Shown: positions 52,552 to 62,612, counted from the first letter of the stretch. The stretch is 64,000 nt of DNA from Pyrinomonadaceae bacterium (GCA_021463165.1 JAJTWY010000003.1:124001-188000), one strand, 5' to 3'. Translations and numbers: made by a program. Notes: generated from the letters alone by a model not told the origin.

Positions 52552-54330
52552 CTACGGTTGGCCCGGGAAAAGCTGCAGGCCATACCTGATGGGAACGGCG
52601 TAGCCCATCTGGTTGGCGCCGGCGGTGCCCTGGCCCGCGAAGTGAATGCCGACCACTCGGCCCTGCATGTCAAAGACCGGACCTCCGCTGTTTCCACCCC
52701 ATGTCAGACTGCCCGCGTAGCGAATGGTATCACCGGCCTCGGACTGTCGGGCCTTCGTTGAGTCGGCCGATTCGACTTCCCTCACGATATTTCCAACTGA
52801 CGTGACCGAGACGGTCGGGTCGGGGATGATCGTGAACTTCGGCTCTTCGTTGAGGAAGTTACGCGATTTGAGCGGAGCATAGACCGATGGTGCTCCACCC
52901 GGATATCCCATGATCACGAGGCCCTCGCCCTTCTTGATGGTGTCGAACGAGTCGAAAAGTTCGACCTTCGGCAGATTGCCCGGAACCGATATCTTCAGCA
53001 TACCGACGTCGTGACGAGGCGAATCCGCGATCTTCTGAGCTTCGATCCTCGTGTCAGAACCGGGAAGCATCACCGTCAACTTCTGCTGGCCGTCGAATTT
53101 GCCTTCACCCGTTCCCGAAACCTGATACTGGCGGCCGACTGACCTCGTATTGTCGGGTATCCAATTGTTTGGTGGATCGACACCGGCACCTGCAATATTG
53201 CCGTCCGGAGCGAATACAATGCCCTTCGGATAATCTTCCGGAAATCCGTACTGAGATTTCCAGGGCGACGAACAGTGACGATTGGTGAGGAGAAACCCGT
53301 CTGTGGTGACGATGAATCCCGTACACGTGCCACCCGAGCCGCCGATGGGCTGCGAAAGATCGCTCTTCTGGTCGGTCAGAAGCGGTTCATAACCATTGTC
53401 CGTTTTCACATAAGCCGGTATCGCATTGCCGCCGCCCGGAATTATCTGGCCCTTGCCATAGTCCATTTTGTATATTCGTGTAAGGACTTCACGGCTGTTC
53501 GGGAAGAACTGGTGATAGATCTGACCTTTTGTCTCCTTATTAATAAGCTGCCACGAGCCCTGAATGAAAACCACGGATTTGCCGTACTTATCCGAGATCT
53601 CTGCTGCCGAGATGCCTCCGGCAGCCTTGTCCTCTTCCATCTTTGACTTCAGCTTTTCGGCATCGGATTCGATCTGGGCCGATTTGTTTGCCAGCTCCGT
53701 CTGTAGGGCTGACTGCTGGCGCTGGGTGTACCAATAACCACCTCCGATCACGGCGCCGAAGAGCACCAGTACCGCGAGCCCGGCCACGGCACCGATCGCA
53801 CCATATTTCCTTCCCTGTTCTTTCTTTGTCTCGGCAACCGTGCTGCTGATCATCCGTTCCACGGTCGCTTTACCAACCGTCGTTTTGGCGGGCGCGGTGA
53901 CCATCGAACCTGGTGCGGCCGTATCCGATGTAGAGATACGGGTCGGCGGCGCGCCGGGAACTTCTGCAATTCGAGTGGCCTTTGTCGCACCAGCAGGCCG
54001 CGGTTCGACGTCGAACGTGAATTCCGGCCCGCCGGGCCCGAGCTGTACGAAATCGCCTGGCTGTAACTTATGCGAACCGGCGATCTTGGCTCCGTTAACC
54101 ATTGTGCCATTGCGGCTGTTCAGATCCTCGATGAGGAACCCATTTTCATCGGCCGGATCACGGCTGATCTTTGCATGCTGACGGCCGACGAGGTCGTCAC
54201 GATCCGGGTCGTACTTAACGGTGGAGGAACTGTCTCGTCCGAGAACCAGCTCACTGTAATGGTGAAGAGGAAATTCCTCGACCTGGTTTGCTTTTGAACC
54301 GCTTGAGTGTTTAATGATCATCCTTTCCAT
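52552..54330 (-). CDS. FHA domain-transmembrane-trypsin-like serine protease
   Basis: FHA: LVLGRDSSSTVKYD..GRQHAKI..NSRNGTMVNG; TM segment; protease: LLTNRHC, RHDVGMLKI, GNSGGPVFD. Confidence 0.9.
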   Translation of the reverse strand: MERMIIKHSSGSKANQVEEFPLHHYSELVLGRDSSSTVKYDPDRDDLVGRQHAKISRDPADENGFLIEDLNSRNGTMVNGAKIAGSHKLQPGDFVQLGPGGPEFTFDVEPRPAGATKATRIAEVPGAPPTRISTSDTAAPGSMVTAPAKTTVGKATVERMISSTVAETKKEQGRKYGAIGAVAGLAVLVLFGAVIGGGYWYTQRQQSALQTELANKSAQIESDAEKLKSKMEEDKAAGGISAAEISDKYGKSVVFIQGSWQLINKETKGQIYHQFFPNSREVLTRIYKMDYGKGQIIPGGGNAIPAYVKTDNGYEPLLTDQKSDLSQPIGGSGGTCTGFIVTTDGFLLTNRHCSSPWKSQYGFPEDYPKGIVFAPDGNIAGAGVDPPNNWIPDNTRSVGRQYQVSGTGEGKFDGQQKLTVMLPGSDTRIEAQKIADSPRHDVGMLKISVPGNLPKVELFDSFDTIKKGEGLVIMGYPGGAPSVYAPLKSRNFLNEEPKFTIIPDPTVSVTSVGNIVREVESADSTKARQSEAGDTIRYAGSLTWGGNSGGPVFDMQGRVVGIHFAGQGTAGANQMGYAVPIRYGLQLFPGQP

Positions 54331-54767
54331 GACTTTGTTTTCTCCTTAGGGACTTTGCCTTTTAGTTTAAGATCGACCGATCAATATCTGCTCCAATCAA
54401 GTTCTGTCGTTTGTATGAAGCAGATCGCGAATAATAAATCCAAAGATAATGACAAAATATCGATCAATTATCGGTCTGCACTGTATAAAGCGAATTTTCT
54501 TTCGAAAAGAGGCCAAATTATTTTCGTTAAGTTGGTTTTTTCCATTTATAGTGCAACTAACGGTTCATAAGCAAGTGAAAGATATATCGATTTGAAGATC
54601 GAGATGGATCTGGGTAAGAACAAAACGGGCTGGAGAAACTCGGTTTTATGTATACTTAAAGACAGTCGTGATCGTTGCGAGTGGATCATCTAACGGACAA
54701 CGCGAAAGCGAGGTGTCGCGTCTAGTGTGAGGTAAAGCTGGTCAACCACAATTTGAGGAGCATCGTT

Positions 54768-55730
54768 ATGTATAAGAAATTAGCTGTTCTGGTTCTGGCG
54801 GTCGCATTCAGTGCTTTTTCGGTTTTCGCCCAGGTGGCGCAGACCCGCACGGCGATAGCAGGTCAAAAATATAAGATCAAAGGTGTCGTGGTAGCGAAGG
54901 AAGATACCAGTACCTTTGTCGTGCGTGATTCGGTCGGAGTCGACACGAGGATCGTGATTGCCCCGAACGCAAGCATTAAGAACAATGCCTTCTTCGGCGG
55001 CGACAAATTTCCCGTTTCGGCCCTAGTTCGAGGCCTAACGATGGAGGTCGAGGGCATTGGTGAAAGTACCGGATCGGTCTCCGTGAACAAGGTGCGGTTC
55101 GATAAAAGCAACCTACTAACCGCTCAGGCTATTGATTCTCGCGTAACGCCGGCGGAGGAACGTCTTACCGCTGCCGAGCAGAACGCTGAGCGTGTTTCGG
55201 GACAGATCGATGAGCTGATGGCGATCTCGAATGCGGCCAAGGGGGGTGCCAAAGCCGCTCAGGATACTGCAGACGCTGCGGTTGCAGGTGTAAACGCAAC
55301 GAACAAGCGGATCTCGGACCTCGATGATTACGTTGTTCAATCGACCGCGACAGTAAACTTTCGGGTGAACAGTTCTGTTCTGTCGGCCGACGCAAAAGCC
55401 TCGCTCGACCAGGTCGCAGCTGCTGCAAAGTCGCTGAAAGGATACGTGATCGAGGTCACAGGTTACGCGTCGTCTGAGGGCAACGCGAAGCAGAATAAAC
55501 TGCTGAGCGAACGTCGGGCTAAGGCTGTTAAGGACTACCTTATCGAAACCCATGAGGTCGATCTTCGCAGGTTCTCTGATTCTTATGGATTCGGCAGCCT
55601 GAAGGCAGTCGCGGATAATTCTACGCGCGAGGGCCGCGAGCAGAACCGACGTGTTGAGATCAGGCTAATGGTCAGCCGTGGGCTGAATCAAACAGTTGAG
55701 GTTAAGTCAGCCTCGAATGACAACGAATAG
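54768..55730 (+). CDS. OmpA-family outer membrane protein
   Basis: Signal peptide; ATVNFRVNSSVLSADAKASLDQVA..VIEVTGYASSEGNAKQNKLLSERRAKAVKDYLI..NRRVEIRL. Confidence 0.92.
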   Translation: MYKKLAVLVLAVAFSAFSVFAQVAQTRTAIAGQKYKIKGVVVAKEDTSTFVVRDSVGVDTRIVIAPNASIKNNAFFGGDKFPVSALVRGLTMEVEGIGESTGSVSVNKVRFDKSNLLTAQAIDSRVTPAEERLTAAEQNAERVSGQIDELMAISNAAKGGAKAAQDTADAAVAGVNATNKRISDLDDYVVQSTATVNFRVNSSVLSADAKASLDQVAAAAKSLKGYVIEVTGYASSEGNAKQNKLLSERRAKAVKDYLIETHEVDLRRFSDSYGFGSLKAVADNSTREGREQNRRVEIRLMVSRGLNQTVEVKSASNDNE

Positions 55731-55814
55731 TCCTACCCTTAGATGAAGGGCAACTGAGGCGACGCGTGCTCGACCGTCGTTTTAGCTGCCCTTTGATATC
55801 TTTTCGGCAGTCCA

Positions 55815-56909
55815 ATGCGAAAACTGATCGTGGCAATTTGCGGATCTCTCCTGCTCGTGGCTGGCGCATACGGGCAAACGGCAACTCCGACACCGAAGAT
55901 CGACGATGAGGTCATCAAGATCTCGTCGAAGCTGATCGTTGTGCCGGTTTCGGTTACGGATCCTTCGGGACAGGCCGTGCCAGGGCTTACTGCGTCCGAT
56001 TTCCGGATCACGGAAGAAGGCCGGGCGCAAACGATCGAGAATGTTGGGACTGCGGAGACCGTTCCGCTTGAGATCGCGTTGCTGTTCGATGTTTCTGCCA
56101 CGACCAGCCCGATGTTCAAGTTTCAGCAGGAAACGGCGGCGAAGTTCGTGCGCGACGTTCTGAGGCCGAACGACCGGGCAACCATCTTCACCATTGGGGC
56201 AAAACCGCTGCTGGTCGGTGCCCGTGGGAGTGCCGAGGCGGCGACCGCGGCGATCATGTCGATCACCCCGACGCGCGAGTACACGGCCTTCTACGACACC
56301 GTTGGCGCCGCGGCTGAATATCTTTCAAAGAATGCCCCTGAAGGCACACGGCGTGTCATCCTTGTGATCTCTGATGGTGAGGATACAAATAGCGAGCGGA
56401 TCGCCAAAGCGATCCAGGACGGCTACCGCAAGGCCGGCGAAAAGATCAACACGCTTGACAGCAAGGCACTTTATCAACTGACTGTCGCCTCGCGAAATAC
56501 GGCAAGTATTCAGGAACGCGTTCGTGTGCTCCGTTCGCTGCAGAATGCTGATACGGTCTTCTATTCGATAAACCCGGCGGGAAGTTCGTTTCAGCTTAAT
56601 AAGATGAGTGTTTTCGGGCAGGAAAATATGCAGACATTCGCCAATGACACGGGCGGGACCGCATTTCTTCCGAAGTTTGGCCCCATCGATACGAAAGATA
56701 CTTACCAGAACGGCAATAATTCCAGAGCAAATTCAGCTACGCTCGACCGCATATTTCGTCAGATTGGAAACGAGCTTCGGTCGCAATATTTGATCCAATA
56801 TTATTCGGAATCCGAGTTTGATAACAACAAGTTCGTTCGCCTGAACGTCACTGTGCCGTCTCGCGGAGTGACTGTCCGTTCGCGTCAAGGCTATTTTGCC
56901 AAGGACTAG
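55815..56909 (+). CDS. VWFA-related Acidobacterial domain protein
   Basis: IVVPVSVTDPSGQAVPGLTASDFRITEEGRAQTIENV..EIALLFDVSATTSP..VILVISDGEDTNS. Confidence 0.9.
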   Translation: MRKLIVAICGSLLLVAGAYGQTATPTPKIDDEVIKISSKLIVVPVSVTDPSGQAVPGLTASDFRITEEGRAQTIENVGTAETVPLEIALLFDVSATTSPMFKFQQETAAKFVRDVLRPNDRATIFTIGAKPLLVGARGSAEAATAAIMSITPTREYTAFYDTVGAAAEYLSKNAPEGTRRVILVISDGEDTNSERIAKAIQDGYRKAGEKINTLDSKALYQLTVASRNTASIQERVRVLRSLQNADTVFYSINPAGSSFQLNKMSVFGQENMQTFANDTGGTAFLPKFGPIDTKDTYQNGNNSRANSATLDRIFRQIGNELRSQYLIQYYSESEFDNNKFVRLNVTVPSRGVTVRSRQGYFAKD

Positions 56910-57427
56910 GAAACCTTCCGAACAACCGGCGGCTCAACCTCGCCCTTTACTTCCCGCATCGTCTTCTTAGACGGAGGTGTTACTTTACCCATTACATACG
57001 GCTCTTTTTCAACGGTCCGATTCGAGTTGGAGACCGCGATAGCTCCCATGGTCACTTGCGGTCCGATCTTTGGCTTTTTCGCCGAGAACAATGAAACGAA
57101 GAAGATCCCCGTAAAAATTGCCATCAAAAGCGAACCCGCGGCGGTTGCGGCCACTCTCGCCCGATGCTTAACGCCAGCCCAGCCGACGGGGCAGTCCTTC
57201 GTAAGGACACTGCCATCAGCGCGCTGATAGAATCGTACACATAAGCGGCCTTCGGCGTTTGTGATCAAGGCCTCCGCTTCTCCTTTCGTCATTCCGGAAA
57301 GGTTGTACACGTTCAGCTTGCAATCGCCGCAAAACCGTTTGCGGTCATCACCGTACATCTGATCCCAGTTAGCGGAACAAGGGCTTGCGATCCGTACGTT
57401 GTCGAGAGGATTATCAAATCTGGGCAT
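56906..57427 (-). CDS. Hypothetical Cys-motif protein with transmembrane segment
   Basis: ASPCSANWDQMYGDDRKRFCGDCKLNVYNLSGMTKGEAEALI. Confidence 0.75.
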   Translation of the reverse strand: MPRFDNPLDNVRIASPCSANWDQMYGDDRKRFCGDCKLNVYNLSGMTKGEAEALITNAEGRLCVRFYQRADGSVLTKDCPVGWAGVKHRARVAATAAGSLLMAIFTGIFFVSLFSAKKPKIGPQVTMGAIAVSNSNRTVEKEPYVMGKVTPPSKKTMREVKGEVEPPVVRKVS

Positions 57428-57485
57428 ATAGAATCTCCGTTCAATCAAATGTTCAGCATTCGCTGTTGATGGTTGAACGAAGGCC

Positions 57486-58826
57486 CTAAAGATTTCTTGC
57501 GGCGCGGAGCTGAATTATTTTTTCGAAGGTGGGTTGATTGAGTTCACCGGCGGTCAGGTTCAGCCGCGACTCGGCCTCGTTCTGTGAGATGGCGCCACAA
57601 TCGATGGCCCGACGGAAATAGTTCAACAGGCCCTGTCCGGTCGCCGCATCGTCAAAGTTTGTACCGACGAGGTTTGCTCTCGCACCCTTCTCGACAAAGC
57701 TTTTGAGTCTTGCAGCCGCATCATCGATCCCTTCAAGGAAAAATGCATAGACCGCCGCGAACCGGGCCACGATCTGGGCTGGATGGAGATCCCATCCTTG
57801 ATAGAAGCCGCAGGAAAGAGCGTGCCGAATATTGTCGTAGTGCAGCTTCCATGCTGCCCAAACGGCTGCGCGATTCTCATCGAGCTGAAGAGCGTTCAGC
57901 TGATCACGGCGGTGCGGGCCTATTGGCATCACCGATGTCGCACCGTCTGAAAGTCGAACGCGCGTCCCGGTCAGCGACAGCTGCATCACGTTCCGAGCAA
58001 GATCGCACGCGGGGTGACGGAGGCTCTGCTGAGACGAAACGATTCCGAGCTCGGACATAAGATCATATGCACCGAAATGTGCCGCGACGCAACGGCCGCG
58101 AGCCGCCCCAACAATATCGGGTAATGCAAATCGCCCGTTAGCATCGATCAGAGCGCCCTTGGTCTCGACCATCACCTCGATATTTATTGAAGATCCATCC
58201 AGACCTAATTCCGCTTCCAAGGCGTCTAGGATCTCGGCCAGCAATGCGACCTCACTCGCCGAATTCACTTTCGGCAGAGTGACTACAAAATTTTGTGGAA
58301 GATCGGTGCCGGCCTCGCCCACATAAGCTGTGAGAAAAATATCAAGCGTTCGGATTGCTCGACCGCGTGTCGCTGTCCCGAGGCCTTTTATGCGTATGCC
58401 AAAGAACGGTGGCAAAGCGCCGGCGGTGCAGGCGACTCCAGACACATGCGCGGCGGCAAAGGCCTGCTCGTCTTCCTCGGTGTCCGAGCGGATGCCGTAG
58501 CCGTCTTCGAAGTCGATCCGAAAGTCTTCGAGCGGTTCGCGCGCCAGCTTTTTGAGAATTCGAGAGTGGACTACGTTCGCCGTTGCGATATCGATCCCGA
58601 GGGCGTCCGCCAGATGCCTCGCTTCCGAGGCGTAGAGATCGATCGAACGTAGTGCCACGGCTTGGATCTTTGCAAAGGTCTCGGTGCCGAACAGGTGTGC
58701 GCCGCCATAGACAGTATGGACCGGTTGGCGCGATAAAGTTTGATGAGTTGATGGATCGACAGGATCATCAGCACCCGGCATCGCGGCAAACCTGTCCGGG
58801 AAGTCGATCGGAAGCGAGGTCTTCAT
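57486..58826 (-). CDS. HpcH/HpaI (CitE-like) aldolase family, DUF6986-like
   Basis: DFRIDFEDGYG, VTLPKVNSASEVALL, IEVMVETKGALID, AHFGAYDLMSELGI. Confidence 0.78.
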   Translation of the reverse strand: MKTSLPIDFPDRFAAMPGADDPVDPSTHQTLSRQPVHTVYGGAHLFGTETFAKIQAVALRSIDLYASEARHLADALGIDIATANVVHSRILKKLAREPLEDFRIDFEDGYGIRSDTEEDEQAFAAAHVSGVACTAGALPPFFGIRIKGLGTATRGRAIRTLDIFLTAYVGEAGTDLPQNFVVTLPKVNSASEVALLAEILDALEAELGLDGSSINIEVMVETKGALIDANGRFALPDIVGAARGRCVAAHFGAYDLMSELGIVSSQQSLRHPACDLARNVMQLSLTGTRVRLSDGATSVMPIGPHRRDQLNALQLDENRAAVWAAWKLHYDNIRHALSCGFYQGWDLHPAQIVARFAAVYAFFLEGIDDAAARLKSFVEKGARANLVGTNFDDAATGQGLLNYFRRAIDCGAISQNEAESRLNLTAGELNQPTFEKIIQLRAARNL

Positions 58827-58844
58827 ACCGGTAAAGCCAAGAGA

Positions 58845-59189
58845 CTATTTACCACGGAATGTAGAGTAGCCAAACGGACTGATCAGGACGGGAACATGAT
58901 AATGCTGCATCGCATCTTTGACGACAAAGCTCACCGTGACCTGAGGGAAGAAGCACTCGATGCCGAGGAGGAGATAATAAGGCCCGGTCTCGAAGATCAA
59001 ACGATAATGTCCCGGAAGAAAGGCCTCGCTTGACGAGAGCAGATCATTCAGTCTTCCGTCTGTGTCCGTCATACCTTCGGCAATTGACTGCCAACCGGCG
59101 GTGTGAGTACGGCGTTCCAGGAGCGTGGCAATACCGGCCCCCGACCTCCCCGTGGAAATATCCAGAACATGTGTTGTGATGGCACTCAT
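58845..59189 (-). CDS. 5-hydroxyisourate hydrolase
   Basis: ITTHVLDISTGRSGAGI..TDTDGRLNDL..FPQVTVSF..HYHVPVLISPFGYSTFRGK. Confidence 0.92.
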   Translation of the reverse strand: MSAITTHVLDISTGRSGAGIATLLERRTHTAGWQSIAEGMTDTDGRLNDLLSSSEAFLPGHYRLIFETGPYYLLLGIECFFPQVTVSFVVKDAMQHYHVPVLISPFGYSTFRGK

Positions 59190-59635
59190 TTTTCAAGAAA
59201 GGCAGTAAGCCGGTGTTCGATACGCTTGCGATGTTCTTCAGTCGCTATCTGAAGTTCAGTTTCGGCTGAGTTGCCAAGCCTCGCACGACAAATGGCGACG
59301 ATCTCCGCCGGTTCATTTCCGCCGTTATAAGATACGAATATAAACCCGAATTTATGGTGATACAAACGCAAGACATCGGCTAGTTCCCCCGACTCGGTGC
59401 CGCATCGGATCTCGCCGGCCTCCGCAAAAGCAGACACCCGTTCTGGGGGCGGGAGTGAAAACCATAGGCGATCCGCAGTTTCGAACAGCGATCCCAACAT
59501 TCGAAATGGCCGTTGGAGCGTCATCTCTCGAGCCCATTGGGCCGAGCCGCTGGCCGAACGAAATATCTGCTCTGCCTCCCTATCAGGCAGGCTGTTGAGT
59601 TCGTCGAGGTTGCGGTATATCTTAAAGCCTTCCAA
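59186..59635 (-). CDS. OHCU decarboxylase-like protein, apparently lacking the catalytic His motif
   Basis: C-terminal half (YHHKFGFIFV..EIVAICRARLGNSAETELQIATEEHRKRIEHRL) fits; middle is SAFAEAGEIRCGTESGE instead of an AHPRIG-type motif. Confidence 0.7.
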   Translation of the reverse strand: MEGFKIYRNLDELNSLPDREAEQIFRSASGSAQWAREMTLQRPFRMLGSLFETADRLWFSLPPPERVSAFAEAGEIRCGTESGELADVLRLYHHKFGFIFVSYNGGNEPAEIVAICRARLGNSAETELQIATEEHRKRIEHRLTAFLEK

Positions 59636-59731
59636 AATGTTTACCCAATTTAACTCACGTCGGTGACGGTCGCAAATTGGTTCAGCGGTTGTCGTTATTA
59701 CGCACTGTGGAAGATAATTAGTTCAACCGCT

Positions 59732-60523
59732 ATGAATGTTCCATACCCCATAAGTGATATCCAGAAAGCAGAGTTTGCTTCATCGGGGCACATCCTGCTG
59801 GAAGGTGTGGCGACGAATGCATTTGTCCGTCAGTATCGCCCAATTATCAGGGATGCCTGCATGCACTTCGGTACTGAAACTCGGCCTATTGAAGAGCGGG
59901 ACACTTACGGAAAGGCGTTCCTGCAGACAACGAATCTGTGGCAACGGGATCAGAAAGTTAGAGATTTTGTGTTCCAGTCGCGTTTTGCCGAGGTCGCGGC
60001 CACTCTGTTGGGAGTTGAGAAGGTTCGCCTTTATCATGACCAGGCGCTTTTCAAAGAGCCTGGCGGCGGCCCGACCCCGTGGCATCAAGATCAATATTAT
60101 TGGCCGCTGGATACTGACCGAACGATCACCATGTGGATGCCCTTGGTTGATATCGACAGTAACGCGGGAATGCTTACATTCGCATCGGGATCACATCGCG
60201 GAGGAGCGGTCGATGACCTGGCTATCTCAGATGAGAGTGACAGGATCCTTGCCGGCCACGTTGCTGACAAACGATACCCGGTGGTGCGGGCGGAAAGGAT
60301 GGCTGCCGGGGATGCCACTTTTCATCTTGGGTTGACGATCCACACTGCGGGTGGGAACGGATCAGAAATAATGAGGGAAGTGATGACCATCATATATTTT
60401 GCGGATCAGACAAGGATCACTGAACCGAGAAACTCGCACCAGCGAGCCGATCTGGAAACATGGCTGAGGCCGCGAATGCCGGGCCAGCTTGCCGACGGCG
60501 AGCTGAACCCTGTCCTCAATTGA
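59732..60523 (+). CDS. Phytanoyl-CoA dioxygenase family protein
   Basis: TPWHQDQYYWPLDTDRTITMWMPLVDIDSNAGMLTFASGSH; Fe(II) HxD motif and distal His. Confidence 0.9.
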   Translation: MNVPYPISDIQKAEFASSGHILLEGVATNAFVRQYRPIIRDACMHFGTETRPIEERDTYGKAFLQTTNLWQRDQKVRDFVFQSRFAEVAATLLGVEKVRLYHDQALFKEPGGGPTPWHQDQYYWPLDTDRTITMWMPLVDIDSNAGMLTFASGSHRGGAVDDLAISDESDRILAGHVADKRYPVVRAERMAAGDATFHLGLTIHTAGGNGSEIMREVMTIIYFADQTRITEPRNSHQRADLETWLRPRMPGQLADGELNPVLN

Positions 60524-60525
60524 GT

Positions 60526-62064
60526 ATGGCCGGAATTTTCGAACGGGCCTCGGGCCTACTGCTTCATCCCACATCATTGCCCGGAAGCTACGGTATCGGC
60601 GACCTCGGGCCGAGTGCCTTTTCGTTTGTGGACTTCCTGGTATCTGCGGGTCAACGGCTTTGGCAGATCCTACCTCTCAGTCCTCCGGGCGAGGGAAATT
60701 CGCCATACTCTGCATATTCGGCCTTCGCCGGGAATACGTTGCTTGTCTCGCCCGAGACGCTGGTCGACGACGGAATGTTGACGGCGACAGATCTCGACGG
60801 CGCCCCAGCGATCACAGATGAAAGGATCGACTTCGAAATCGTCTCCCGTTGGAAAAGTGAACTGCTTATAAGAGCTTTCGAACACTTTCGAGCGGGGCCG
60901 TCGACAATTATCGTCGATGAGTTCGACTATTTCTGTCGGACGAATGCGTGGTGGCTCGAGGATTATGCTTTGTTTCGTGCGATCAAAGCGGCAAATTCTG
61001 AGAAGGCTTGGTTTTTTTGGGCCGAGCCGTTGAAGTTTCGCGACCCTTCGGCCCTGGCCACGATCCGCTCACAGCTCTCTCGCGAGATCGAGAGGGAGAA
61101 GTTTTCGCAATATATCTTTTTTCGTCAGTGGCTTGCAGTCCGCCGTTACGCTAATGAGCGAGGCGTTCGGATCATCGGCGACATCCCGATATTTGTTGCG
61201 CTCGATTCTGCTGATGTCTGGTGCAACCAGAATAGCTTTAAGTTGAACGAAGACGGGTCGCCGAAGGTAGTTGCGGGAGTTCCGCCGGATTACTTTTCGA
61301 AAACGGGGCAACGCTGGGGCAATCCAATCTACGATTGGCAGTCCATGCTTCGCGACGATTTTGGCTGGTGGGCAGCGCGAATCGCTTTCAACTACGAGAT
61401 GGTCGATATCGTCCGGCTCGATCACTTTATTGGATTTGTAAGAAACTGGGAAGTTCCGGGCGAGGATCAGACGGCTGAGAATGGCAGCTGGGAGGAGGTG
61501 CCGGGCGTTGAGTTATTCAAAACATTGCTACGCAGGCTCGGCTCACTACGCGTGATCGCAGAAGACCTCGGAGTCATGACACAGGAGGTTGCGGAACTGC
61601 GGGACGAGCTTGGCTTTCCAGGGATGCGGATACTGCAGTTTGCGTTCGGTGGAGATACATATAATTCAAATCTTCCTCACAACTACCCCGCAAACTCCGT
61701 GGTTTACACTGGGACTCATGACAACGATACTACCGTCGGTTGGTGGAATTCGATCGCAGGAAAGAGAAAAGGCTGGGAGGCGAAGACCCGTAAACACTGT
61801 CTCGAATATCTCCGTTCGAACGGCCGCGAGATACACTGGGATATGATCCGAGCGGCCTTAGCGTCGGTAGCAAATACCGCGATCATCCCGGTGCAGGATA
61901 TTCTGGGCCTCGGAAGCGACCACAGAATGAATTTACCCGCTTCGACCGCAGGTAACTGGGAATGGCGGCTCACCGATGGGGCACTTAGCTCCGATGCTGC
62001 CAGAAGACTTAGAGGCCTTGCCGAGATGTTCGGAAGGGCCGATCGAGGAGTAGAAAATATATGA
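60526..62064 (+). CDS. malQ: 4-alpha-glucanotransferase
   Basis: ASGLLLHPTSLPGSYGIGDLG..QILPLSPPGEGNSPYSAYSAFAGN..VRLDHFIGFVRNWEVP..VIAEDLGVMT..YTGTHDNDTTVGW. Confidence 0.97.
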   Translation: MAGIFERASGLLLHPTSLPGSYGIGDLGPSAFSFVDFLVSAGQRLWQILPLSPPGEGNSPYSAYSAFAGNTLLVSPETLVDDGMLTATDLDGAPAITDERIDFEIVSRWKSELLIRAFEHFRAGPSTIIVDEFDYFCRTNAWWLEDYALFRAIKAANSEKAWFFWAEPLKFRDPSALATIRSQLSREIEREKFSQYIFFRQWLAVRRYANERGVRIIGDIPIFVALDSADVWCNQNSFKLNEDGSPKVVAGVPPDYFSKTGQRWGNPIYDWQSMLRDDFGWWAARIAFNYEMVDIVRLDHFIGFVRNWEVPGEDQTAENGSWEEVPGVELFKTLLRRLGSLRVIAEDLGVMTQEVAELRDELGFPGMRILQFAFGGDTYNSNLPHNYPANSVVYTGTHDNDTTVGWWNSIAGKRKGWEAKTRKHCLEYLRSNGREIHWDMIRAALASVANTAIIPVQDILGLGSDHRMNLPASTAGNWEWRLTDGALSSDAARRLRGLAEMFGRADRGVENI

Positions 62065-62612
62065 GCATGATCCGTTTGACGCCCGCCCTTTGGCTTTCGA
62101 TCTTGTTAGTGCTTCCCGCATATTCGCAAGTGAAGGCCCCAAAAACGGTGCGAGACTTCTTCATGGCTCTTCCGGATAAATACTTCAGCCTGGATTGCTG
62201 CATGTCAATGCCGCATTCACGACAAAAACCTGAGTACTTAAAGCGTTATCTGAATGTTGAGGATACGCCGAATGGCTACCTTAGCGGGTACGGTGACGCG
62301 GCCCAGGAAGGATTTGTAATGGCCCTCTTCAAACTGCCGACCGGTAAGTATTTGATCGGATTTTACACATACGGCGAGGGAGGAGTGGAAGATACGCCGT
62401 GGACTGTTTTTCTAAACTATGATCGCGGCCGATGGACCGACGTCTCAAAAACAACTATTCCCGGCTACAACAAGGAAAAGTACATTTATGAGCTTCCGCG
62501 AAAGGGAACGACGGTTGAAGTATTTGAAAAGGACGAGAACGGCCAGGACTGGTACAAGGGGAAAAAGTTGTACGACCTTGTTTGGAAGAATGGAAGATTC
62601 ATCAAGCAGTGA
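62061..62612 (+). CDS. Hypothetical secreted protein
   Basis: Signal peptide; ATGA overlap with malQ stop. Confidence 0.65.
   Translation: MSMIRLTPALWLSILLVLPAYSQVKAPKTVRDFFMALPDKYFSLDCCMSMPHSRQKPEYLKRYLNVEDTPNGYLSGYGDAAQEGFVMALFKLPTGKYLIGFYTYGEGGVEDTPWTVFLNYDRGRWTDVSKTTIPGYNKEKYIYELPRKGTTVEVFEKDENGQDWYKGKKLYDLVWKNGRFIKQ

Noticed and set aside
54307-54570. Plus-strand ORF upstream of the OmpA gene
   Set aside because: AT-rich intergenic DNA; low-complexity translation without motifs or convincing context.
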